DNA of 64,000 bases from Shewanella marinintestina (GTDB lineage: Bacteria > Pseudomonadota > Gammaproteobacteria > Enterobacterales > Shewanellaceae), in contig NZ_JAKILC010000010.1 in the NCBI RefSeq assembly GCF_023283845.1, forward strand, positions 1 through 64,000, in the 5' to 3' direction. This document shows positions 53,033-61,106 of the stretch, one piece after another. The translations under genes and the position numbers were made by a program. Numbering within the stretch: position 1 is the stretch's first letter; the number at the start of each line of letters is the position of its first letter. The notes under the pieces were generated by a model that saw nothing but the letters and a program-made list of their open reading frames with translations, ran no database searches and was not told the origin of the DNA.

Positions 53033-53674
53033 ATGACACCAGAAGCAAAATTAGAATTCGCCGATCTAATAACCGATCAATCGAAACTTTTTGAGTTGAT
53101 ATCTCAAGTTCCACCTCAAGCGCTTAAACAGTACCCTAATTTACAAAAACATTTGCTTATTCAATCAGAGAAGAGCAAAGAGCTGCAACAGGCGATTAAA
53201 AACGGTGATTTCAGTGAGAATGAATGGAATCTTGAATTGTACCGACTACTCGATACTCTGGGTTATGAAATGATCCAAACTATCGACACGACACAACTCA
53301 GTAATCGTGTGATTAATTTGGTTGGGGCTGATATCACCGCCATTGAAACCTTAACCATCCATGACATTGGTTCCGAGGTACTTGCTGAATTACTGGTGAA
53401 GATGGCTAACAGTGTAATTGATAATACTAGAATTAAAATCATTAGATACCCTTGGTTAGCTGAAAAAGGCCGTATTGATTTCAATTTCTATGCAAAGTTG
53501 GACAAAGTTTATGACGCTTGGATAAATGGTTTCTCAAGTCACTATAAACTGGATGCATGGTGCCAATCAGAGCTTGATACAAGATGCCCTCAATCCTGCA
53601 TAAAACTGTTTAAGGAACATGGAAACCCCAAAGAAATTAAAGCTTGGGTGGAATGGGTTGCAAGTAGAGGTTAA
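53033..53674 (+). CDS. Conserved-looking cytoplasmic protein, unknown function
   Basis: A 213-residue soluble protein without signal or membrane segments (MTPEAKLEFADLITDQSKLFELISQVPPQALKQYPNLQKHLLIQSEKSKELQQAIKNG ... DARIKIIRYPWLAEKG-like region ... CPQSCIKLFKEHGNPKEIKAWVEWV). Helical overall, with three Cys clustered in CQSELDTRCPQSC near the C-terminus, which might bind metal. No family recognised. A perfect hairpin terminator follows 106 bp later. Confidence 0.65.
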   Translation: MTPEAKLEFADLITDQSKLFELISQVPPQALKQYPNLQKHLLIQSEKSKELQQAIKNGDFSENEWNLELYRLLDTLGYEMIQTIDTTQLSNRVINLVGADITAIETLTIHDIGSEVLAELLVKMANSVIDNTRIKIIRYPWLAEKGRIDFNFYAKLDKVYDAWINGFSSHYKLDAWCQSELDTRCPQSCIKLFKEHGNPKEIKAWVEWVASRG

Positions 53675-53779
53675 CTTATTGCTCCCTGTTAAAGAGCATC
53701 TCTATTACGGTGTAAGTCGCCTAAAAGGTCTGCGTTTGAGGCTATAAGCCTAAGATAGAGCAAGAAACAAACGACTTAC

Positions 53780-53820
53780 ACTAACAAAATAGCCACTCAT
53801 TGAGTGGCTATTTTGTTAGT
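53780..53820. terminator. Perfect 20-bp hairpin, bidirectional terminator
   Basis: Bases 53780-53799 (ACTAACAAAATAGCCACTCA) are perfectly complementary to 53801-53820. A/T-rich flanks of the GC core serve both convergent genes. Confidence 0.85.
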
Positions 53821-53830
53821 GTCATAAACG

Positions 53831-54955
53831 TTAATCCGCGTGCTTTAATCTATATATATTGCCGCTATCAGTACTGAAATAGATATCACCTTTTGGGGTG
53901 ACCTCGATATCACGAATACGCTCACCTAGCTCTGCCATAATCCTTTCTTCTGCAATTGCTTTTCCAGCATCGTTAACCGTTACCACATTGATATGGGTTA
54001 ACTTTAATGCCCCCGCTAATAGCTTACCATTAAGCTCAGGAAACTTACTGCCACGATACATGGCTAAGCTGCCTGGGGCGATTGAAGGAATATAAACCTT
54101 AACCGGTGGCTCAATGCCCTCTTTAACTTTGCCATCACCGACACTGATTGGCCCCCAATATTCTTTACCGTGGGAGGTGATTGGCCAGCCATAATTGGCG
54201 CCGGATTTAATTAAGTTAAGTTCATCACCGCCACGGGGGCCGTGCTCTATCGACCACAATTTTTGTGTTGGTGCGTCGTAAACTAAACCTTGAGGATTAC
54301 GGTGGCCGTAACTCCAGATCTCATCTAAAACCGCTTTGTCTGCGATAAATGGATTATCACTTGGTACGCTGCCATCGGGCATTAATCGTAAGATTGCTCC
54401 TGCATGAGTTTGCGTATCTTGACCGTTATCGCGTACGCCACGATCACCAATTGAAAAGTACAGACTGTCATTATCGAACGCTATACGGCTACCAAAATGC
54501 CGACCAGTATCTGAACGGGAGTTTGATACAAATACATCTTGCCAATCTGTTAATGTGCCGTTTTGATAAGTCGCTTTAGCAAGGGTGGTCGCACCCTCGC
54601 CTTCGATATCTTTGCTGTAAGTGAAGTAAAGGGTATTGTCTGCAAAAGGCGATACGGCAATATCGAGCAGACCGCCTTGGCCATCAGCCCATACATTGGC
54701 AGGTTTAAATATTGTCTTATGCTCACCCGTTTTAAGGTTAAGCTGTTTCACTATGCCATCTCTTTGGCTTATCAGCATGGTGCTATCGTCAACATAGGCC
54801 AGCCCCCAAGGAATGTTGAAACCACTAGCAACCTTTTCAGCTTCCAATGCTTGTGCACTGCCCACAGCTAAAAAAACCAACATCAATGCGCTGAAGCCTT
54901 GGGTTACTGTTTGATATATAGCTTGGCTTATGTTGTTACTTTGCAATATCGACAT
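53831..54955 (-). CDS. PQQ-dependent sugar dehydrogenase (YliI/Asd-like)
   Basis: A 374-residue exported six-bladed propeller. Signal about 15-37 (TQGFSALMLVFLAVGSAQA), then EKVASGFNIPWGLAYVDDSTMLISQRDG, the blade motif TGRHFGSRIAFD with the catalytic His, IGDRGVRDNGQDTQTHAGAILRL, YGHRNPQGLVYD and IEHGPRGGDELN. These match soluble aldose sugar dehydrogenases. It oxidises aldoses in the periplasm if PQQ is available; whether this organism makes PQQ is not visible here. GGAGG lies 6 nt before the ATG. Confidence 0.93.
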   Translation of the reverse strand: MSILQSNNISQAIYQTVTQGFSALMLVFLAVGSAQALEAEKVASGFNIPWGLAYVDDSTMLISQRDGIVKQLNLKTGEHKTIFKPANVWADGQGGLLDIAVSPFADNTLYFTYSKDIEGEGATTLAKATYQNGTLTDWQDVFVSNSRSDTGRHFGSRIAFDNDSLYFSIGDRGVRDNGQDTQTHAGAILRLMPDGSVPSDNPFIADKAVLDEIWSYGHRNPQGLVYDAPTQKLWSIEHGPRGGDELNLIKSGANYGWPITSHGKEYWGPISVGDGKVKEGIEPPVKVYIPSIAPGSLAMYRGSKFPELNGKLLAGALKLTHINVVTVNDAGKAIAEERIMAELGERIRDIEVTPKGDIYFSTDSGNIYRLKHAD

Positions 54956-55242
54956 ACCTGTCCTCCTACTTTTATCTGGCTTTTATTTAGGCCTTATTTT
55001 ATCTGGCTTGGATTCCGGATTTTATCTTTTTTGTTCTAGCCTTTGTTTTAATTCTTATTTTAGTTGTTACCTTAACGAAGAACCAAATTGATATAAACAC
55101 AGTTGTTCTTGGTTTTTATGTTCCTAAACCTTAGCGGCAATCAGTAAGTTATTAAGCCACTATGACAAGTCTTACGTACATTCGACAATCATTATCAGCA
55201 GTAAACTCCCAAAAAACACTCTGTCACCATAGCGAGTTTAAA
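54956..55242. other. Intergenic with a short T-rich direct repeat
   Basis: TTTTATCTGGCTT occurs at 54970-54982 and 54997-55009, with a third partial copy TTTTATCT at 55020-55027. Nothing else recognised up to the terminator. Confidence 0.5.
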
Positions 55243-55288
55243 GCATAAAAAAACGCCTCATCCCATAAGAAATAAGGCGCTTTTATGC
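55243..55288 (-). terminator. Terminator of the DUF1704 operon
   Basis: GCATAAAA (55243-55250) plus CGCCT pairs with AGGCG and TTTTATGC around a 17-nt loop. On the minus strand a T-run follows. It begins 26 bp after the stop at 55314. Confidence 0.7.
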
Positions 55289-55313
55289 GAGTTACAGACG
55301 GCGTTAATTATGA

Positions 55314-57308
55314 TTAACGGATCGCTGAAACCAAGTAGTCTATCACTGCAGTATCAGGCGTTGACTTGTGCTTTAACTCAAATAGCGGCACTGGCTTTTC
55401 AAGCATATTACGCTCAACCATTTCGCTGATAATCGGTAAGTCTAGCGTACCCGCTTTACCCACTAATAAATTATCTAGCGGCGTGGTTTTACTTAGGTTA
55501 ACGATATCTCTAAAGCCTTTTAAGTAAAGGAAGTCTTTAGTGAAACCGCCGCCGCGATAAACACGCGTGGTTAAGGTAAATGCCTGCTCAGTTGTTTGAC
55601 CATATTCACGCATCAAAGTCTGGAACGTCATCGAGAAGTCACGCTGCTCTAGCATTAAGTTCACTGCTATAACACGAAGAGCTAAGATCTTAAGACGATT
55701 CAGAGTTAAGTTGCCTGAACAGTATTCACTGTAAATCGCAACACCTTCTTGGGTGTGAGTATTGCCCACTAAGCCTAGAGATAACACGCGTAGCTTTTGG
55801 CGGCGAGCGTTAACTGTAGTCAACATATGCACGCCCAGTTCGTGGTTAGCAAAAGCAATAAGCTCCTTACCGGTGAACATGGCATCTTTGTTGATTAATA
55901 GACAGTTTCTTTCACTATCGACCATGGCTTTCGCAACGATACGTGATGACTTTTCAACTTTGCACTTAAGGCCCCAATCATCAGCCTGCTTTTGAAACGA
56001 CTTAACCGCATATGTAGCATCGTAAGTCGGTTCTTCGTCGTCACCTTCGATATCTGGTGCTCGCAGTAAGAACTCGGCATTGGCGATGTCATCTTTATCT
56101 GGCTGGCCATAATACTTCAGCGAGTTATAGACAAAATCTTCGTTGCCAATTGAGCATAACAAATCGATTTTAGTCGCTAAGTTATCAATTACATGACGAT
56201 AAAGCTGCTGAATATCGGCATCCATTACGTTTTCTACCGGTAGCTTATAAAGCTGCTCGCGGAATTGGTATGGATTGAGGTTTAACTGCTTATAGCTAAA
56301 CTCTGGTGCCACTGCGCCTTTACGGGCTAAAAACTTTTTACGCTCACTGGCAATATTAATCGGGTTAATATATTTCAGTGTGGCTACGTTATTAGCTAAT
56401 TTATATAAGCTTTTATCTAATGATAAAATCTCAGGTGATAATGTCGATGATAATAAATCGACGTTTCTCACTGATTTGCGCTTACCAAAGCGGCGCATAA
56501 AGAATGCTGCGGTTTCTGAAATCGCCTGCTTAATACCTGCTTTTAACTCTTCTAAAACCAGCGGGTATAACTCACCCGTCGTTTCGTCCATAAACACTTT
56601 TTTCACTTCAACAGGCAGCACTAGGGTGTTGTCGAAATGTGCGTTGACGTGAGCAATTAAGTAGCCGCGACCTTGAAACACTTCATCGGTTGCTGCGCGC
56701 ACGTCAAGGTTAGGCAGCTCAATCTTATTTAACTGCTTTTCAAAGTGATGGCAAGTTGCGCCCCAACGTTCAACATCAATTTGGCTAGTGCCAATATTAA
56801 AAGTTGGCGTGTCGGCCTCAATACGCTGATGGTTATAAGAATGCGTGTCAAATACGATACTGTTTTTAAACTGCTTTTCAAGACGCGCAATCAAAGCGCT
56901 CAGTACGTTATAAAACGACTGATGCTTAGCATGACTTTCGCCGCGCTGCTTTGTACTGAGTGGCTTTTGCCACACTTGCTTGTCCCACGCGGTTTTAAAA
57001 TAGGTTGAATGCGCCTTTGGGCGGTTCAAGTCATATTCAAAACGTGAGTCGTTACCTATCAAGACAATAGGGAATGATGACAGCATTTCGTCTGTGTATG
57101 GATCTTCTTCATAAAAGCGCTCTTCTTTGGTGAGTAAGAAGGTCTTTTTAAGGTCATCACGCAGGCGATGACCATTATGAATAGCGGTACATACTACTGG
57201 AGAATACTCATCAATCTTAACGATAAATGAGCCACCTTCGACTTCTGCATGAAAGCATTCGCCTTTGTTAATTAACGCAATACACTCTTTCTCAGATAAT
57301 GTGAGCAT
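55314..57308 (-). CDS. N-formylglutamate amidohydrolase/DUF1704 (QEGLA) fusion
   Basis: About 664 residues in two parts. Residues 1-260 resemble N-formylglutamate amidohydrolase (VCTAIHNGHRLRDDL ... FDTHSYNHQRIEADTPTFNIGTSQ). Residues about 290-664 are DUF1704, a zincin-like peptidase related to MATCAP tyrosine carboxypeptidases, with FANHELGVHML (HExxH) and NTHTQEGVAIYSEY (the QEGLA motif, third ligand region). The ATG at 57308 is two codons inside the frame's TTG and has AAGGCG upstream. It overlaps the ATP-grasp gene by 17 bp, so the two proteins are coupled. No signal, so cytoplasmic. Substrate unknown. Confidence 0.88.
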   Translation of the reverse strand: MLTLSEKECIALINKGECFHAEVEGGSFIVKIDEYSPVVCTAIHNGHRLRDDLKKTFLLTKEERFYEEDPYTDEMLSSFPIVLIGNDSRFEYDLNRPKAHSTYFKTAWDKQVWQKPLSTKQRGESHAKHQSFYNVLSALIARLEKQFKNSIVFDTHSYNHQRIEADTPTFNIGTSQIDVERWGATCHHFEKQLNKIELPNLDVRAATDEVFQGRGYLIAHVNAHFDNTLVLPVEVKKVFMDETTGELYPLVLEELKAGIKQAISETAAFFMRRFGKRKSVRNVDLLSSTLSPEILSLDKSLYKLANNVATLKYINPINIASERKKFLARKGAVAPEFSYKQLNLNPYQFREQLYKLPVENVMDADIQQLYRHVIDNLATKIDLLCSIGNEDFVYNSLKYYGQPDKDDIANAEFLLRAPDIEGDDEEPTYDATYAVKSFQKQADDWGLKCKVEKSSRIVAKAMVDSERNCLLINKDAMFTGKELIAFANHELGVHMLTTVNARRQKLRVLSLGLVGNTHTQEGVAIYSEYCSGNLTLNRLKILALRVIAVNLMLEQRDFSMTFQTLMREYGQTTEQAFTLTTRVYRGGGFTKDFLYLKGFRDIVNLSKTTPLDNLLVGKAGTLDLPIISEMVERNMLEKPVPLFELKHKSTPDTAVIDYLVSAIR

Positions 57309-58329
57309 CGTCAATCGCCTTTCTAAATTCCGTTCTTCTTTGCGTTAATACTTCTTTTGCATTAACTACACTTTCAACAAAATCGATAACTTTCTTTTGT
57401 AGCTTAACGTTATTCAGCTTGTTGATACGCATAATGCCACCAGGACTTTGTACGTTAACTTCAATCAACTTTTCGTTGATAACGTCAATACCGACAAAGA
57501 ACAAACCATCGCGCACTAGTTTTGGACCAATGTGCTTACACAGTTCTTTTTCTTTCTTAGTTAATACGTGCTTAACCACACTACCGCCAGCATGAATGTT
57601 CGAACGAACTTCACCTTGAGCAGGAATACGCTTCATGGCGCCAATAGGCTCGCCGTTTAGCATAAGAATACGCACATCGCCTTCTTCAGCGCCTTCTACA
57701 TACTCTTGTAAAATAACGTAATTGCCGCCTTTACCACTGTTGATATAAAACTCTAGCAAAGAGTGAAAACTCTTTTGCGCTGCTTTCTCAACTAAGATCA
57801 CGCCTTGACCGCCGTAACCATCAAGTGGCTTCATGATCATCTTGTCAGTCTTAGACTCACGCAATACTTCTTCTAAGTACTCTGGTGTTTTAGACACGTG
57901 AGTCACTGGAATGAAGGTGTTATTTGGATCGTCAAATGACGCTGTGTACAGCTTATTGTTCGCAATACGCAGACCGTCAATATCATTCATGATGAACACT
58001 TCATCACGCACCGAATCTAAGAAGTTCAGCGCTACGGTATCCAATGGTGGATTCGCACGCATGATAATGCTGTCAAAGCCCGCTAACGGTAAACGTAGCT
58101 TTTTGAACTGCGCTTTTTTATAGAATGAAACAATATTATTTGGCGTAACTTGTTCTTTATCGAACACTTGGCAAAACGCACTAGCTTCTGAATCACGCAT
58201 AGTTAAGTTGCTAGTCGTCGCTAAGGCTACAGTGTGGCCACGAGCAACGCATTCGTGAATTAAACGCAATGTGGTATCAGTTTCAGGCTCGATACTCGTC
58301 CAAGGGTACATCAAAAATAAAATATTCAA
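57292..58329 (-). CDS. ATP-grasp ligase (glutathione synthetase-like)
   Basis: A 345-residue enzyme with a GshB-like layout: N-terminal MNILFLMYPWTSIEPETDTTLRLIHECVARGHTV, the middle FDSIIMRANPPLDTVALNFLD, the ATP-grasp region KMIMKPLDGYGGQGVILVEK ... YVILQEYVEGAEEGDVRILMLNGEPIGAMKRIPAQGEVRSNIHAGG, and the Mg site VGIDVINEKLIEVNVQSPGGI. It joins an amino group to a carboxylate with ATP. It may be called glutathione synthase, but its coupling to the DUF1704 peptidase points to a separate peptide-bond-forming pathway. First gene of the pair. Confidence 0.9.
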   Translation of the reverse strand: MNILFLMYPWTSIEPETDTTLRLIHECVARGHTVALATTSNLTMRDSEASAFCQVFDKEQVTPNNIVSFYKKAQFKKLRLPLAGFDSIIMRANPPLDTVALNFLDSVRDEVFIMNDIDGLRIANNKLYTASFDDPNNTFIPVTHVSKTPEYLEEVLRESKTDKMIMKPLDGYGGQGVILVEKAAQKSFHSLLEFYINSGKGGNYVILQEYVEGAEEGDVRILMLNGEPIGAMKRIPAQGEVRSNIHAGGSVVKHVLTKKEKELCKHIGPKLVRDGLFFVGIDVINEKLIEVNVQSPGGIMRINKLNNVKLQKKVIDFVESVVNAKEVLTQRRTEFRKAIDDAHII

Positions 58330-58562
58330 TGGGATCTCTTACAAAAGGGGAATGCTCTAAAGATCTTGGGCCGGGTGATGGCTTGGGGAGGTGTAGAGTA
58401 TTCAAAATAAATAACACAATGACTCAGGTTGGGGACAACCCAAGCCAGACAATGGCATCTATCTATCAATACAAGTTGAACTAGATATGGTGGCGCTAAT
58501 TTACACCATATTTTGAAATTGGAATATAGAAATATTCACACAAAATAAAATGATTTTATTCA
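58330..58562. other. Intergenic, nothing recognised
   Basis: Contains the promoter region of the ATP-grasp operon, but no box could be fixed. Confidence 0.3.
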
Positions 58563-58777
58563 CTAAAAAGCCAACAAGTGCGCAACACCACGAACCGCGC
58601 CACAATAGGCTTTAAACCAAGCTTGTCCAACACCAAAACGCAACAAGCCACACAACAAAGTAACAGGCATATTTGATATAGGTTTCGGTTTTCCCCCATA
58701 AAGAAACGCAGCCAAAGCTGCGTTTTGATTCTGTTTAAGATGTGACGCCACCATATTACCGGCGCAGCAAACTCTCG
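58563..58777. repeat. Possible dispersed repeat behind the PepSY gene
   Basis: A minus-strand frame of 98 codons overlaps the end of the PepSY gene and has a translation of the kind seen for short dispersed repeats in Shewanella genomes (GNMVASHLKQNQNAALAAFL, GLLRFGVGQAWFKAYCGAV). No ribosome site or domain supports a real gene. No second copy was found in this window, so the repeat status rests on memory of related genomes. Confidence 0.35.
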
Positions 58778-60394
58778 CTATTGGTTTGGCAACACCGTCG
58801 TCAAAGGCTTTTCTATAGTTCGACTCGCTAAAGCACTTCGACGCTTTAAGAGCATACATCCAAAAATAATTAGCAATAACATCGCAATTTCAACACCTAC
58901 AACAGCCTTAAAACCGCTTTGCCAAAGCTGGATAATTTGCTCACCAAATAAATACCCGTCAGCAATTAAGGTGGCACTTAAAATAACCACACTCGCCGCA
59001 ATTAATTGTGTCAGGTATCGCTGTTTATTATCGACAATGTAAGCCATTATCATTGCTGCAACTAAACCCGCAATAAAGCCATAAACCAGCCAATCAGAGC
59101 GGCTTTGTAACCCCGCAGGCAAAATTCGCTCAAGTAAAAAAGCCAAGGCTGTCGCCACAATTAGTCCACCACAGCCGCCTAAGGTTAAGCCTCTGACAAT
59201 ACTGATACTGCGCGGTGAGACATTTTTCTGTAAAGCCCGCTTATCTAGCCATAACATGTTACCAATGACTATCATGGCACAAATTGCGATAGAGAGAATG
59301 AAGTACAAAATACGCACATCAACGCCAGCAAAGTCGCCAAAATGTAGGGTGGCAATAATCTCTCGGCCTTTACGAAACACATTGTAGTTATTGATATCGG
59401 TCTTATTGAGTAGCTCGCCTGTTTTCACTCGGTAAAAGAACTCGTCTTTTTGTGAAAAATTAGCAAGGTCATTACCGCGTAGTTGGATAATCGCGGACTC
59501 ATCTCCATAGTTATAAAAAATGACATTTCTTAAGTGGAAACCTTGCCGTTCACGCGTTTGAGCAATAATCTTATATGCGTTACTCATATCAATTGTTTGC
59601 TCTATTTGTGGCTCGTCAAATAAAGTAAAACCCGCATCTTTAAATAAGGTGTCTTGGTCGCCTTGATAGATAAATACCACAAAGGAAATTTGGTAGATAA
59701 TAGCCAGATTAAATACCAAGCCACTTAAGGCATACATAAAGGTAAAAGGCAGCGTCATCACCCCAACCACATTATGTAAATCAAGTAATTTGTCACGGCG
59801 ATTCTTATCGCTACGGTATAAGAAAAAGTGTTTGAACAACTTTCTAGCATGGATAAACACACCTGAAATCAACGCGAAAAAGAAGAACAAGCTAATGATA
59901 CCGACAAGGTATGTCCCCCCAGGTAAATTAAGGTCGTAATGCAGCCGATATAAAAAGTCTCCAAGAAAAAAGTCATCTTTATTCGCCACACTAACGCCAG
60001 TATTAGGATCCACTAACAAAGACACCACTTCGCCATGTTCATCCTCTTTGCCCTCTTCGCGAACAAGATCCAAATAGACTTTGTAATAGGGGTCATATTC
60101 CGACGGCATTTGCACCATTAAGTGCTCTTGATAATCAAAATCATGTTGGGCCAATTTATCTTCGACAATTTGCTGCAGTGGCGCTGTAGTTTGTTGCACG
60201 CTAACCGGATAATGCGGCATAACCGCCCACTGCTTTACTTCTTCATAAAACAAGGTAACTGCACCAGCCCAAAATATGACAAACAGTAAGGGCGAAATAA
60301 TCACTCCAATCCAGCTATGTGATTCGGTTAAGTTTTTTACCCACTGGCTCTGTGGTTTTTTATTGTTTTGAGAGTACATAGATTGAGTGTTCAT
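58778..60394 (-). CDS. PepSY-associated membrane protein (iron uptake)
   Basis: A 538-residue inner-membrane protein with the PepSY_TM layout: helix 1 (WIGVIISPLLFVIFWAGAVTLFY), periplasmic PepSY region, then pairs of helices (LVGIISLFFFFALISGVFIHARKLF; LLDLHNVVGVMTLPFTFMYALSGLVFNLA; ILYFILSIAICAMIVIGNMLW) and three more near the C-terminus. The HxxxG/HNVVG motifs fit heme- or flavin-linked ferric-siderophore reductases. The ATG at 60394 overlaps the stop of the preceding small gene (ATGA), so I use it instead of the frame's upstream GTG-type start. Third gene of an iron-uptake module. Confidence 0.9.
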   Translation of the reverse strand: MNTQSMYSQNNKKPQSQWVKNLTESHSWIGVIISPLLFVIFWAGAVTLFYEEVKQWAVMPHYPVSVQQTTAPLQQIVEDKLAQHDFDYQEHLMVQMPSEYDPYYKVYLDLVREEGKEDEHGEVVSLLVDPNTGVSVANKDDFFLGDFLYRLHYDLNLPGGTYLVGIISLFFFFALISGVFIHARKLFKHFFLYRSDKNRRDKLLDLHNVVGVMTLPFTFMYALSGLVFNLAIIYQISFVVFIYQGDQDTLFKDAGFTLFDEPQIEQTIDMSNAYKIIAQTRERQGFHLRNVIFYNYGDESAIIQLRGNDLANFSQKDEFFYRVKTGELLNKTDINNYNVFRKGREIIATLHFGDFAGVDVRILYFILSIAICAMIVIGNMLWLDKRALQKNVSPRSISIVRGLTLGGCGGLIVATALAFLLERILPAGLQSRSDWLVYGFIAGLVAAMIMAYIVDNKQRYLTQLIAASVVILSATLIADGYLFGEQIIQLWQSGFKAVVGVEIAMLLLIIFGCMLLKRRSALASRTIEKPLTTVLPNQ

Positions 60395-60654
60395 AATGGA
60401 GACTGATACCAAAAAAGAAGAGAGTTAACACCCACTGACAACAGCAAAAATTTACCGCAGGCTATGGCACTGGTTTTGCCACTGTTAAAGCTATAGTAAT
60501 AAACCATTGCCGCCACCCAGATAATAAAACCAGCTAATAAACCAATAAGCAGTTTGGTACCAATAGCGAGTGGAATAAGCAGATAAAGGCTCAACATGAT
60601 ACTGACAGACAGCAATAGCCCCCCAAAAAAAGCGGTCAGTGTTTTTGGCCACAT
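60391..60654 (-). CDS. Small iron-uptake membrane protein (DUF3649-like)
   Basis: An 87-residue protein with three hydrophobic segments (TLTAFFGGLLLSVSIMLSLYLLIPLA; LLIGLLAGFIIWVAAMVYYY; FLLLSVGVNSLLFW). Size, topology and position next to PepSY and DUF3325 proteins match the DUF3649 group of siderophore-uptake modules. It overlaps the PepSY gene by 4 bp and follows the DUF3325 gene by 2 bp. Confidence 0.75.
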   Translation of the reverse strand: MWPKTLTAFFGGLLLSVSIMLSLYLLIPLAIGTKLLIGLLAGFIIWVAAMVYYYSFNSGKTSAIACGKFLLLSVGVNSLLFWYQSPL

Positions 60655-60656
60655 AG

Positions 60657-60974
60657 TTAATTAATCCCTAATAAAAAAATACTTGGAAACACTACCGTTC
60701 CAAGTGAAAAAACCAACACACTTCGCTCCCGAACATGTGATGCCACCACAACTAACAACAGCCACATTGCCATCGTTAAAAGCAAGCTAATTAGCATTGA
60801 AACTAACCAACCAAATTGCATTGCTAAACCTGTTATGGCTATTGCAGCAGTAATGACAAAACCTGGCCAAGCCAATGCCCTAGGTATAGGTTTATAGATA
60901 AGCCGCTGTTTACTTGAAGATAAGTAGCTAGCAAAGCAGCCAAGCCACAGTGAAAATACACTCACGAATATCAT
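60657..60974 (-). CDS. DUF3325-family membrane protein
   Basis: A 105-residue protein with four hydrophobic segments and the DUF3325 signature of a polar patch SSKQRLIYKPIPRALAWPG between the first two helices. First gene of the minus-strand iron-uptake module, divergent from the TonB receptor across a region with two Fur boxes. Such small proteins accompany PepSY proteins in ferri-siderophore reduction; their exact role is unclear. Confidence 0.78.
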   Translation of the reverse strand: MIFVSVFSLWLGCFASYLSSSKQRLIYKPIPRALAWPGFVITAAIAITGLAMQFGWLVSMLISLLLTMAMWLLLVVVASHVRERSVLVFSLGTVVFPSIFLLGIN

Positions 60975-60992
60975 AAAACCACCAACACAAAT

Positions 60993-61011
60993 ACAAATGA
61001 TAATAATTTGT
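60993..61011. promoter_or_regulatory. Fur box 1
   Basis: ACAAATGATAATAATTTGT, a near-palindromic 19-mer resembling GATAATGATAATCATTATC, lies 19 bp before the DUF3325 start. Confidence 0.75.
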
Positions 61012-61075
61012 ATTAATTATCGTAAATACGTTATCAAATTACAAGATGATTGTGTTAGCATCGCCGCGTTTACAA

Positions 61076-61094
61076 ATAACAACCATTATCATTT
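61076..61094. promoter_or_regulatory. Fur box 2
   Basis: ATAACAACCATTATCATTT has the ATTATCATT Fur core and lies 13 bp before the TonB receptor ATG, where Fur binding would block initiation. Confidence 0.7.
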
Positions 61095-61106
61095 GGACGA
61101 TAAAAC

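Noticed and set aside
57292..58329. Housekeeping gshB
   Set aside because: Fold matches, but overlap with the DUF1704 fusion suggests a different role; kept as a generic ATP-grasp ligase.
58563..58859. 98-codon minus frame at the end of the PepSY gene
   Set aside because: Overlaps the real gene out of frame, lacks a ribosome site; treated as a possible repeat.
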